Program-made: the position numbers and the translations under genes
The notes under the pieces: model-generated
Databases searched by the model: none
Told to the model about the DNA's origin: nothing
What the model saw: only the letters and a program-made list of their open reading frames with translations
Part shown: positions 7,992-17,055 of the stretch, one piece after another
Layout of the letters: every line of letters starts with the position of its first letter
Position numbering within the stretch: the first letter of the stretch is position 1
Assembly (NCBI RefSeq): GCF_029846175.1
Contig: NZ_JARWAC010000023.1
Span: 102,047 to 166,046, forward strand
DNA from: Sphaerisporangium sp. TRM90804
GTDB taxonomy: Bacteria > Actinomycetota > Actinomycetes > Streptosporangiales > Streptosporangiaceae
Length of the DNA: 64,000 bases
Direction of reading: 5' to 3'

Positions 7992-10900
7992 GTGCGCTTT
8001 CAGCGTGCTCAAATCTGGCTGTTCGTGTTCCTTTCCATCGCCTTGCTGGTGTCCAGCATCGGCGTTGTGACCGACCTGGTGTCGCCATCCTCTCCGGATG
8101 CTTCCCAGGAGCAGTCGGTGGAGGGGCAGCCGATCAAGAAGGTCGCCGATGTGCGGGGAGTGGAGGACGCGCCTCCCGCAATGGAGCGTTCCGGCGAACC
8201 GGTGTGGCCGAAGGCCGGATCGGCCGAGGTGACGTTGGGAGAGAGCCTCACCAAGGTGCCCGACGTCCCCTTGGCGGTGGGAAAGGTGCCCGGCACCGGC
8301 TCACCGGGCAAGGTTCGCGTGGAGACGCTGGGGGCCGACACGGCTAAACGTCTGGGCGGGGTGGCGACAGGCGTGCGCGTCACGCGCGCCAACGGCGTGA
8401 CCGGCACCGGGCGGGTGCGGGTGAGCGTCGACTACGCCGGGTTCGCCAACGCCCATCCGGGCGGATACGCCGCGCGCCTGGGCCTGGTGCAGATGCCCGC
8501 CTGCGTACTGGCTGCCCGTCCCGACTCCGCCTGCGCGAAGGCCGCGGAGAGGGCACGAATGATCCCCGTGCGGAACGACCTGGCCGGACGGCGGCTGGTC
8601 GCGGATGTAGAGGCGGCGCCGGGCGCGTCCCAGACGGACGGAAACGTCTACGTGGTGGCCTCGGCGGCAGCAGCGGACAATCCCGACTCGTCGACGGGCA
8701 ACTTCGCCGCGACCGATCTGAAGGCGGCCGGCTCCTGGCAGGTCGGCCTTTCGGGCGGCGGCTTCTCCTACTCCTACCCCATCCCGGTGCCGCCCCCGGT
8801 CGCCGGCGAGGCGCCCAGCCTGGCGCTGTCGTACTCCTCTTCGGCGATCGACGGCTTGACCAACTACACCAACAACCAGGCGTCCGTGGCCGGCATGGGC
8901 TGGGAGGTCTCCAGCGGGTTCATCGAGCGCCGGTTCCGCAACTGCTCAGACGACGTCGCCGAGACGAACAAGAACACCGACCAGCGCAACTGGAAGCACC
9001 TGTGCTGGGAGTCGCCCGACGAGAACGACGGCGACGCGGCGACCACCGACTACACCACCTCTCACCTGGTGCTGTCCCTGGACGGCAAGTCGTCGCCGAT
9101 CGTCAAGGACAAGACGTCCGGTGGCTGGAAGACCGTCGAGGACTTCGGCTGGCGGATCGAGCTGCTCACCTCCAGTCAGACGAGCCAGTCGTTCTGGGTC
9201 GTCACGACGACAGACGGCACGGTGTACCGGTTCGGGTACCGCCGCGACTCGATGTGGCAGACGGCTCACGTGGGCGACGATCCGGGCGAGCCGTGCCGTG
9301 CCCAGTACTCCACCAGCGGTACGCCGGGGCTGTGCAACGCCCCGTGGCGGTGGAACATGGACCAGGAGATCGACCCCAACGGCAACGTGGTCGACTACAC
9401 CTTCGCCCGCGAGGAGAACTGGTACTGCAAGGTCGTCGGCGCGCTGTGCCAGCCGGGCCCGCTGGGAGACGGCCGCGCGTTCCGCGTCCCCTACGACCGG
9501 GGCGGCTACCTCAGCCAGGTCGCGTACGGCCGCAACACCCGGGTGACCGGCTCGGCGCACACCGCCAGGGTGACGTTCAACGCCGTTGACCGCGGCACCC
9601 CGCCCGCGTCCGGCGTGCCATGGGACAACGACACCCCGACCGACCTGAACTGCCCGTCCGGCCCTTCGGACGTGATCACGGCGTGTGACATCCCCGGCCC
9701 GGCGTTCTACATCACCAAACGGCTCAACACCGTCGTCACCTCGGTGCACAACCCGAGCACCAACGGCTGGGACGAGGTGTACCGGCTGGAAGCCGGCTAC
9801 AAGTGGGTCTACACCAACATCGTCCCGCCGCTGTCCCCAACCGGCCCGGTGCTGTGGCTGGACACCCTGCGCCCGGTCGGCCTCGCCGGTGACGGCCCCG
9901 ACATCCCGCTGCCCCCGGTCGACTTCGAGGCCGCGCTGCTGGACAACCGAGCGGACTACAACAGTTCCCAGGGCAAGGCGCGCCTGCAATTCCCCCGCGT
10001 CATCTCGGTCTACAACGGCCTGGGCGGCCGCACCGACGTCTCCTACGGCCAGGCCAATCCCTGCCCGTACCCGTCCGGCTACCCGATCACGGGCTGGGAC
10101 GCCAACGTCCGCGACTGCTACCTGGCCACGCTCGGGACGTACTACGACAGCAGCGGCATCCCCCGCACCACCCGGGCCGTCTACATGAAGTGGCTCGTCA
10201 CCAAGGCCGTCGACAAGGATCTGGTCGGCGGCTCCCCGGACGTGCCCACCTGGTACCAGTACCTGGGCACCCCGGCGTGGGCGCGGGCCTTCAACTACAT
10301 GCGGGCCACCACCAACAACGGAGTTCTGTGCACCCCGCCGGTCACCGGCTACTGCAAGACCCTGACCGAGGACTGGGACGAGTTCCGCGGCTACCAGACC
10401 GTCCGCACCATCAAGGGCGAGGGCACGAGCCCTGACGACTACAGCGTCTCCACCACCGCCTTCTACCGCGGCATGTACGACGACCCGCGCGCCAACGGCA
10501 CCACGAAGCAGACCACCATCACCGACTTCGACGGCAACACCTACCCCGACCGCCGCGTCCTGGTCGGCCGAACCCTGCAGGAACAGACCTGGCGCGCCAC
10601 CACCCTCACCGCACAGGGGGCGGTAACCTCCGCCGCAGGCGGCCAGGACGGACAGAGCGCACAGGCGCTTGCGATTCCCAGCGGCGCGAAGGTCGCCGGG
10701 GCGATCGGGGTGCTCGCCGGAACGGTGGCCAAGAAACTGACCAGGCAAGCGCTGCGCTGCACCTATCCCACCTGGAGCAGAACCCAGCTGTACGGCCGCG
10801 GCAGCCGGGTCACCTGGCGCGACCACCACTGGGAAGGCAAGAACCTCAACATGGGCATCGGCGCCGAACCCGGCGTCGACTCCTCCTGGGCCGACCTCGG

Positions 10901-13900
10901 CATCTGCGCCGACCCCACGCCGACCCCCACCCCCACAGGCTCTCAGCCTCCCGACCCGACCCCCACCACACCCCCCGGCAACGGCGGTCCTGCACTAGGC
11001 GGCTACGTAGAGGTCGGCTCCACACGTCACGAGTACGCCACCCAGTCCACCGGTGACGGCCCAGGCATCTACGAACCCCTGCTCATCAACGCCACCCGCC
11101 AGGTCACCCGAGAGGCCGTAACCACCGGCTTCCGCTACACCGACCAGCGCACCACGTACGACGGGTACGGCCTCCCCACCAAGGTCAACGACTACGGCGA
11201 AACCGGCAAGGCCGACGACAACACCTGCACCACCACCACATACGCCAGAAACACCACAAAGTGGCTCCTCAACTACCCCGCCACAGTCGAACGCCGAGCC
11301 GGCGACGCCTGCACTACCGGCATCCTGCTAGCGAGGGCGATCACGCTGTATGACGGCGCTACCGTTCCATCGAATGCGCCGACTACCGGCAATCCGACTA
11401 CCACACGAAGCTATGCAAGTGAGGCTGATGCAAGCGCGGCGCACTCGACATACGACCTTTACGGTCGGGCTGTCTCGGTCACGGACACTCGCGGTAAGGT
11501 CTCCACCACAGCTTATAGTCCAGCAATTGGATATCCCGCCAATGGCGTAGTGTCGACAAACCCGCTTGGGCACACCACCACGACTTGGACCTCGGCGGCG
11601 CATGGAAAAAGTGTAGCTGTGCGTAACGCAAACAGGGGTGATGTCGCAATCGATTACGACTCACTCGGTCGGACGGTGAAACTGTGGAATCCGGAGAAAC
11701 CCAAGAGCGGGGAGACGCCGGCGGCCACCGTCGCCTACCACATCACCTTCAATGGAGGACTCGGCCAACCGTCTGGGCCTGCCCGCACTACAACGAGTAC
11801 CCTGCAGTCGGGTTCAGGCAGTACAGCTCAGTGGGTAAGCCAGCATACGTATGTTGACGGCTTCGGGCGGACCCGTGAGCAGCAGTCCACTTCGCCGGTG
11901 GGTGGGCGGATTGTGAATGTCACCTCGTACGAAGCCCGAGGCTTCGCGCAAGTAAGCTCCCGGCCCTTCTTCAACACCGCCAACGCAGGAAGTGGTCTAG
12001 TCAATCCGACCCCGGCCGGGCTACCACAGTGGACTAAATCTCTGTATGACGGCGCTGGGCGCAAAATAGCCGAGATTGAAAACGCTGGCAACGACGAGCT
12101 GCGGCGAACCACCACCAAATTTTTCGGCGACCGATATGAGGTCGTTCCGTCTGTCGGTGGAAAGACTGTGAGCCACATTGACACCAAAGACCGTGTCACG
12201 AAGGTTGAGGAGTGGGTCAACGAGGACACACATTATGACACGACATACGCTTTTGACCCCGGTGGTCAGCTGATCCAAATGCGTGACGCCAATGGCAATC
12301 GGCGAAGTTACACTTATGATCTGCAGGGTCACCGGTTGACGACGCACGACCCAGACTCTGGGCAAAGTCAAGACCACTACGACTCCGCAGGCTTACTTGC
12401 GTGGACGATGGATGCGAAGGGCCAGAAAGTCTCGTATTCCTACGACGACCTAGGGCGAAAGACCGCTCAATGGGCCGGAGAGCCCAACACGGGAACAAAG
12501 CTCACCGAGTACGTTTACGACACCCGTGCGATAGGCAAGGTGACCTCCTCGATTCGCTACCTGGATGGCAATGCCTATGTGGACGAGGTGATCGGGTACG
12601 ACACCATGGGGCGCCCAACCGGCTCTACTTTGAAGATCCCTGCCTCTGAGGGGGCTCTCGCCGGTGCATATACTTTCACAACGACATACGACTCCGCTGG
12701 CATGACTTCCGAGGTTGGGATGCCAGCTGTCGGAGGGTTGCCTGCTGAGCAGATTCGTTCAACCTTCACAGAGCTAGGACTGGCCAAATCCCTGACATCA
12801 GATTTCGGTGGGGAGTTCACTTACGTTAAGGACACTACGTACACGTCGATCGGACGGATGGCCGGGCGGTCGTACGGATCTAAGGGGCAGGTCCAGCGCG
12901 ACTTCACATGGGACGATGCAACTGGATGGCTGGTCAAGTTGACCACTACGGCCCACGCCGACTCCACTTCGCGCCTTGTGCAAGATGACAGATATAGTTA
13001 CGACGCCGTCGGCCAAATAACACGTATATTAGACGCGCAGTCCACTATCGCCGGAAGTTCGTCCGGCCAGTCGGAATGCTTTAGCTATGACAAACTGCGG
13101 CGGCTCTCTGCCGCCTGGACGACGACCGGAACTTCCTGTTCATCGGAGGCAGATGGTCTGGGTGTAGATCCTTACAAGCAACAGTATTCCTACGACGCGG
13201 TAGGGAACATCACAGCTCTGACGGAGAATGATGAGACCTCCACCTATCACTATCCGTCACCCGGCCCCTCTGCTGTACGTCCAAACGCGGTCAGTTCGAT
13301 AACTCGCCCAGATGGAAATGTCGACGGGTACGCCTATGACGCCTCTGGGCAGCAGACGGAGCGCACTACCGCTGGCAAGACGGCAACGGTCCATTGGAAC
13401 GAGCTTAGTCAAGTTTCCAAGGTCACAGTGGCTGGCAAGGACACCTCGATGGTGTATGACGCCGATGGTGAACGGCTTATTCGTCGGGACCCTGAAGGGA
13501 AATCTACCCTCTATCTCGGCTCAATGGAGATCGAGTCCTCAGAGGGAGTGCTTACAGCCAAGCGTTACTACACCACCGCTGATGGCGCTGTCGTCGCCAT
13601 GCGTATCGGCCGGTCCACTGGCGTTAAATGGTTGTTCTCGGGCTTGCACGGCAGTATGCAGATGAGTATAGACGACGTCACAGGCGAGGTAGGTCGTGAA
13701 CGTTACCTGCCGTTTGGTGCGCGTCGTGGTGTCCACGATCTTCCTTTCACCGAGCGTGGATTCCTCGGAAAAGTCCAAGACGACAACACCGGACTGACCT
13801 ATCTCTCCGCCCGATACTATGATGCTGCCATCGGCAAATTTATCTCGACTGATCCCTTGCTCGATACTCGTCGCCCGCAGTGGGCGAACCCATATGCGTA

Positions 13901-15170
13901 TGCTGGCAACAACCCCGTCGGTTTTTCCGATCCCACCGGGTTGTCGCACTGTAGTAATAAAGACGCTGACTACAATGCCTGTTTGCAGGATGAAAGCCGT
14001 AGAAAATGTACGAAGCTTTACGGCAAGAGTACTTGTCAGCAAATGTGGCGCGCCGCCGGTGAAGTGAGGCTGATCAAAGACTTCATCCGTGACTGTGCTC
14101 CTCCCTCTGCAGGCAAGATAAACGTGTGCGGCACCATGCGTCAGCTTCTTGGCCTGACGAATGATCAGGTCGACGAGATTCTGGAAAGTAAGGTGAAGCG
14201 GACGGCCTTGTATAAGGCCGTAGAGATCTTCGCCGGAGATGCGATGGCCTGCCATGACGGGAATGCCGCGTCCTGTCTTTCGATGTTGCAAGACGGAATA
14301 GGAGGTCCGGGTTCTCGGGCACTGAAGTACCTGGGTTCGGTGTTCAAGAGCTCGGCGAAAACTCTTGGGTGGATTGGTTGCAGTAGCTTCATCCCTGGCA
14401 CCGGTGTCCTAATGGGCGACGGAACACGAAAAGCCATCGAACTAGTTCAGGTTGGCGAAAAAGTTGTCGCCACCAATCCAGATACGGGCGACACATCGGC
14501 GAAGTTCGTGGTTGGGCTGGTAACTAGCGGCGGATACAAGGATCTTGTCCGGATCACGGTTGACATCGACGGTCCCACAGGAAGCCGCTTGGGAGAGGTG
14601 GTCGCTACGAGTGAACACCCCTTCTGGGTCGATGGTGCCAGCCGTTGGTTCAATGCGTCGGACTTACGAGTGGGCATGCGGCTTCAGACATCGGGCGGGG
14701 ACACCCTGCAGATCGTTGGTATCTCGGTAGACCGGCAGGTTGCGCAACAGGTGTACAACCTGACGATCGAGGACTACCACACGTACCATGTCTCTGTCGG
14801 ATCTGAGGTCGTTCTCGTTCACAACAGTGGGTGCTTGAATGCCGCGGAGCAAGCTACGCTGAGTCGACTCCAAAAGATATTTCCGGAGGAAAACCTTGTT
14901 GGAGTCAACCTGCCTGATGGTGACTTCATCGGCAAGAGCGGCAAGTTTGATGCGATGGGCGCCCCTCAGGCGTCCGCACACTGGTCACGACAGAAAGGCA
15001 ATTTTCTTGCACAGATTAGGCGCCATGCCTTAAAGTCGGACTACGCCGTGGTTGACCTGACTGGATTTACCAAAGGGCAGATACGAGAAGTTATGAAGTA
15101 CATATCAACTCTGCCTCGTAAAGTGCAGAATCGTCTGATCGTCCTCGATGACGCTAAGATTATCAATTGA
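7992..15170 (+). CDS. RHS/YD-repeat polymorphic toxin with Hint domain and C-terminal nuclease-like tip
   Basis: A 2392-residue secreted protein. In order: N-terminal hydrophobic segment (IWLFVFLSIALLVSSIGVV), probably a signal anchor; SpvB/TcaC-like beta domain from about 246; a CBM5/12-like module (923-972, YPTW, GRGSRVTW and a closing Cys) with a Pro/Thr linker; YD repeats from about 1056; RHS core end at about 1904-1984 (YLSARYYDAAIGKFISTDPL, DPTGL); pre-toxin linker; Hint domain 2130-2278 (Cys2130 in CSSFIPGTGV, SEHPFWV, terminal HN); and a 114-residue tip with KFDAMGAPQ, QIRRHALKSDYAVVDL and NRLIVLDD, resembling CdiA-type tRNase tips (tentative). The GTG at 7992 follows GGAGGAA. GC drops from about 11.3 kb onward. 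Confidence 0.88.
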   Translation: MRFQRAQIWLFVFLSIALLVSSIGVVTDLVSPSSPDASQEQSVEGQPIKKVADVRGVEDAPPAMERSGEPVWPKAGSAEVTLGESLTKVPDVPLAVGKVPGTGSPGKVRVETLGADTAKRLGGVATGVRVTRANGVTGTGRVRVSVDYAGFANAHPGGYAARLGLVQMPACVLAARPDSACAKAAERARMIPVRNDLAGRRLVADVEAAPGASQTDGNVYVVASAAAADNPDSSTGNFAATDLKAAGSWQVGLSGGGFSYSYPIPVPPPVAGEAPSLALSYSSSAIDGLTNYTNNQASVAGMGWEVSSGFIERRFRNCSDDVAETNKNTDQRNWKHLCWESPDENDGDAATTDYTTSHLVLSLDGKSSPIVKDKTSGGWKTVEDFGWRIELLTSSQTSQSFWVVTTTDGTVYRFGYRRDSMWQTAHVGDDPGEPCRAQYSTSGTPGLCNAPWRWNMDQEIDPNGNVVDYTFAREENWYCKVVGALCQPGPLGDGRAFRVPYDRGGYLSQVAYGRNTRVTGSAHTARVTFNAVDRGTPPASGVPWDNDTPTDLNCPSGPSDVITACDIPGPAFYITKRLNTVVTSVHNPSTNGWDEVYRLEAGYKWVYTNIVPPLSPTGPVLWLDTLRPVGLAGDGPDIPLPPVDFEAALLDNRADYNSSQGKARLQFPRVISVYNGLGGRTDVSYGQANPCPYPSGYPITGWDANVRDCYLATLGTYYDSSGIPRTTRAVYMKWLVTKAVDKDLVGGSPDVPTWYQYLGTPAWARAFNYMRATTNNGVLCTPPVTGYCKTLTEDWDEFRGYQTVRTIKGEGTSPDDYSVSTTAFYRGMYDDPRANGTTKQTTITDFDGNTYPDRRVLVGRTLQEQTWRATTLTAQGAVTSAAGGQDGQSAQALAIPSGAKVAGAIGVLAGTVAKKLTRQALRCTYPTWSRTQLYGRGSRVTWRDHHWEGKNLNMGIGAEPGVDSSWADLGICADPTPTPTPTGSQPPDPTPTTPPGNGGPALGGYVEVGSTRHEYATQSTGDGPGIYEPLLINATRQVTREAVTTGFRYTDQRTTYDGYGLPTKVNDYGETGKADDNTCTTTTYARNTTKWLLNYPATVERRAGDACTTGILLARAITLYDGATVPSNAPTTGNPTTTRSYASEADASAAHSTYDLYGRAVSVTDTRGKVSTTAYSPAIGYPANGVVSTNPLGHTTTTWTSAAHGKSVAVRNANRGDVAIDYDSLGRTVKLWNPEKPKSGETPAATVAYHITFNGGLGQPSGPARTTTSTLQSGSGSTAQWVSQHTYVDGFGRTREQQSTSPVGGRIVNVTSYEARGFAQVSSRPFFNTANAGSGLVNPTPAGLPQWTKSLYDGAGRKIAEIENAGNDELRRTTTKFFGDRYEVVPSVGGKTVSHIDTKDRVTKVEEWVNEDTHYDTTYAFDPGGQLIQMRDANGNRRSYTYDLQGHRLTTHDPDSGQSQDHYDSAGLLAWTMDAKGQKVSYSYDDLGRKTAQWAGEPNTGTKLTEYVYDTRAIGKVTSSIRYLDGNAYVDEVIGYDTMGRPTGSTLKIPASEGALAGAYTFTTTYDSAGMTSEVGMPAVGGLPAEQIRSTFTELGLAKSLTSDFGGEFTYVKDTTYTSIGRMAGRSYGSKGQVQRDFTWDDATGWLVKLTTTAHADSTSRLVQDDRYSYDAVGQITRILDAQSTIAGSSSGQSECFSYDKLRRLSAAWTTTGTSCSSEADGLGVDPYKQQYSYDAVGNITALTENDETSTYHYPSPGPSAVRPNAVSSITRPDGNVDGYAYDASGQQTERTTAGKTATVHWNELSQVSKVTVAGKDTSMVYDADGERLIRRDPEGKSTLYLGSMEIESSEGVLTAKRYYTTADGAVVAMRIGRSTGVKWLFSGLHGSMQMSIDDVTGEVGRERYLPFGARRGVHDLPFTERGFLGKVQDDNTGLTYLSARYYDAAIGKFISTDPLLDTRRPQWANPYAYAGNNPVGFSDPTGLSHCSNKDADYNACLQDESRRKCTKLYGKSTCQQMWRAAGEVRLIKDFIRDCAPPSAGKINVCGTMRQLLGLTNDQVDEILESKVKRTALYKAVEIFAGDAMACHDGNAASCLSMLQDGIGGPGSRALKYLGSVFKSSAKTLGWIGCSSFIPGTGVLMGDGTRKAIELVQVGEKVVATNPDTGDTSAKFVVGLVTSGGYKDLVRITVDIDGPTGSRLGEVVATSEHPFWVDGASRWFNASDLRVGMRLQTSGGDTLQIVGISVDRQVAQQVYNLTIEDYHTYHVSVGSEVVLVHNSGCLNAAEQATLSRLQKIFPEENLVGVNLPDGDFIGKSGKFDAMGAPQASAHWSRQKGNFLAQIRRHALKSDYAVVDLTGFTKGQIREVMKYISTLPRKVQNRLIVLDDAKIIN

Positions 15171-15179
15171 AGGGACCAT

Positions 15180-15497
15180 ATGTCTTCGTTGATAGCCTGG
15201 GATGATGGGGAAGTATTTCTAAGGAGTACAACTTTCGAGGAGCTCCTTGCCCCCATAGCAAAGTCGAGCGCCACGCCGTTGGATCGTGAGTCGCTTAGTG
15301 AGGCCCTAGCCATTGGAGGTCTGTGGCCGGAGAACCAGTTGGATGACTCGCAGCGTCCTAGAGTGCTTCACGCGATAATGAAGAGAATTGACAGTTTGAC
15401 CGAGGCAGCTCACCATACCGGTCAGTCACATATGGTGGATGAGATGGGCCGTCTCCGTACAGAGATGACGCGTCGCTATCCTTATCTGGAGACTTGA
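15180..15497 (+). CDS. Putative immunity protein for the RHS toxin tip
   Basis: A 105-residue, mostly helical, acidic protein (SSLIAWDDGEVFLRSTTFEE, LLAPIAKSS, then helices around ESLSEALAIGG and RVLHAIMKRIDSLTEAAHH). No named family was recognised. It starts 9 bp after the toxin gene with its own AAGGGA ribosome site and shares the toxin's low GC, the usual position and style of a cognate immunity gene. By analogy with CDI and RHS systems it should bind and neutralise the 114-residue tip. The immunity role is inferred from context. Confidence 0.7.
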   Translation: MSSLIAWDDGEVFLRSTTFEELLAPIAKSSATPLDRESLSEALAIGGLWPENQLDDSQRPRVLHAIMKRIDSLTEAAHHTGQSHMVDEMGRLRTEMTRRYPYLET

Positions 15498-15877
15498 TTT
15501 CACATCACCTGACCGGTGCGTGTCGTGCTCGACCACGTGACCAGCCGCTGGGCGTATGGGTGCTGCTCTTCGCGAGGAGGGGCTAAGATTTTCTCAACTG
15601 CGCGAGCGCATAGAGGCATCCGCGAGAAGATGCAAAGATACGCAGGGCTGAGGAATGCCAGGAAGTCATGTGTCTGACCAGACGAGCCCGATCCATGAGG
15701 GTGTACGAAATCGGCATGGGCTGGGAAGACGCGACCGAGTTGCTCTGATGTGATGACCCTCGAGGTCGATGCGGCGTTCGCGCGCGGGGAGCCCTTGGTC
15801 GGGGTGGCCGTCATGGCGGAGGTTGACGCGCCGCTAGCAGGGGGACGAATGAACGGCTTCTATGGTTTGCTGGACGG
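15498..15877. other. Non-coding stretch after the toxin-immunity pair
   Basis: No frame here looks like a protein, and no clear terminator or promoter was found. Base composition changes from moderate GC to high GC within it, consistent with a junction between imported toxin DNA and older chromosome. Confidence 0.4.
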
Positions 15878-16260
15878 TCATCTGAAGGCGGCGGCATTCT
15901 GCTTCGTCCATTCGGTGAATGGGCGCGGAGGCCGGCCGAGGATTTGGTGGGCGTCGGGGGTTGGGTGCTGTTCGGTTGGCGTGGGGGAACCGAGGATGGG
16001 GAGCGCGGCGTCTGTTACTGACTCGGGCATGAAGTGCAGCATTTGTTCGCGGGCCTCGGCGGGGGATTGCTCGATGAAGCGGATGGGGGTGCCGAGGGCG
16101 TCTTCTATCGCCTGGCGCGGGCTCGGGGGGAGATGGGGAGGGGGGCCGGTGAGGGTCTAGGTCTGGCCGGTGCGGGCTTGTTCGCGCAGGGCCAGGGTGG
16201 CGATGTCCGCGGGGTCGATGCTGGTAAGGGCGCCGTCGGGGAAGTGACGGCGACCGTGCG
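15878..16260 (-). pseudogene. NmrA-family NAD(P)-binding protein fragment with in-frame TAG
   Basis: Read on the minus strand in one frame, the sequence gives the C-terminal half of an NmrA-like oxidoreductase: SIDPADIATLALREQ, then GQT-stop-TLTGP, then RQAIEDALGTPIRF, SPAEAREQM and finally ILGRPPRPFTEWTKQNAAAF before TGA at 15880-15878. The motifs match the intact NmrA protein at 57911-58753 (VDPRDIGSVAAVVL, YPLTGPEALT, ALGRPIEFAQLTP, LTGRPARSFDQWLADH). The TAG at 16159-16157 stands where relatives have an aromatic residue, so it is a single-base stop. The nucleotide-binding half is absent, cut off next to the gene at 16295. It is a decayed remnant. Confidence 0.75.
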
Positions 16261-16294
16261 GGTTGATCTGCGGGCAAGGCTATAGAGGGAGAAG

Positions 16295-16870
16295 ATGACC
16301 CCGGAAGTTGATGTTGACGTGCTTGTCGAGAAAGCCAAGGACGGCACGTTGAAGGATGGGGAGATAAGGCGCGTGGCGGAGGTGTTGAGCACGACTCCTC
16401 CGCCAGACGAGGTCTATCGACTGCTTTACGTCATCGCGCGTTCTCGGGCGCAGTCTTATGAAAGATTGGTCCCCGGGTTCTTGTGGCACCGCGAGGATCC
16501 CACTGTCGCCCGATTGGCGTTGCAGACTCTCTGCGCGTTCTGGGGCAAAGGCGAGCAGTACCTCCATGAACTGCGCTTGTTCGTGAAGGGGGTGGACTGG
16601 GACTCCGATGATGATGTCAAGGGGGTCGCTGTATCGGCTGCGGGGGAGTTGCTGAGGAAGATCACCGACTGTGAACTGCTCAATAGTCTTATCGATGAGG
16701 CGACCTCGTTCGATGACGATGTCAACCGTCGAGTGGCGATCGAGGCGTTGGCGAGGGCGCTGGGTGACTCATACGAGGCCATGGCATCCTTCGAGCCCTT
16801 CACCAAGAGCCAGTGGGAGGATCGCGTTGTGAAGCGGGCGGAGGCGCGTAGGGCCAAGGAGTGCGGCTGA
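16295..16870 (+). CDS. HEAT-like helical protein of unknown function
   Basis: A 191-residue protein, apparently all helical, with alternating helices such as DEVYRLLYVIARSRAQSY, DPTVARLALQTLCAFW and DDDVNRRVAIEALARALG that look like HEAT-type repeats. Small HEAT proteins of this kind often sit next to polymorphic toxins, some as immunity factors; with lower GC than the esterase downstream, this could be an orphan immunity gene of the RHS locus. That role is inference. The ATG at 16295 follows AGGGAGAAG. No catalytic motif is visible. Confidence 0.6.
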   Translation: MTPEVDVDVLVEKAKDGTLKDGEIRRVAEVLSTTPPPDEVYRLLYVIARSRAQSYERLVPGFLWHREDPTVARLALQTLCAFWGKGEQYLHELRLFVKGVDWDSDDDVKGVAVSAAGELLRKITDCELLNSLIDEATSFDDDVNRRVAIEALARALGDSYEAMASFEPFTKSQWEDRVVKRAEARRAKECG

Positions 16871-17055
16871 TGGCGATGAGCCCCAGAGACTGGTGCGATC
16901 TTCGGTGAACGGGTGCGGAGGACGGCCGAGGCGGCATTGAAGCACTCAAGGTCATTTCTGTGGTTCAGTCAGTCTCATGCGGGCTGCTCCTAAATGCTTT
17001 GCTCGCCGCTGGTGTGCCCTGGGATGCTCGGCCGGAACGGAGAGGAAACGTCACA

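Noticed and set aside
14379..14825. True intein within the RHS protein
   Set aside because: The downstream piece is a toxin tip with no resumed host domain, so this is a Hint processing domain rather than a splicing intein; exact chemistry not tested.
15834..16277. A 147-codon minus-strand open frame
   Set aside because: Arg/Pro/His-rich shadow. The biologically meaningful frame here is a different one, the NmrA fragment interrupted by TAG.
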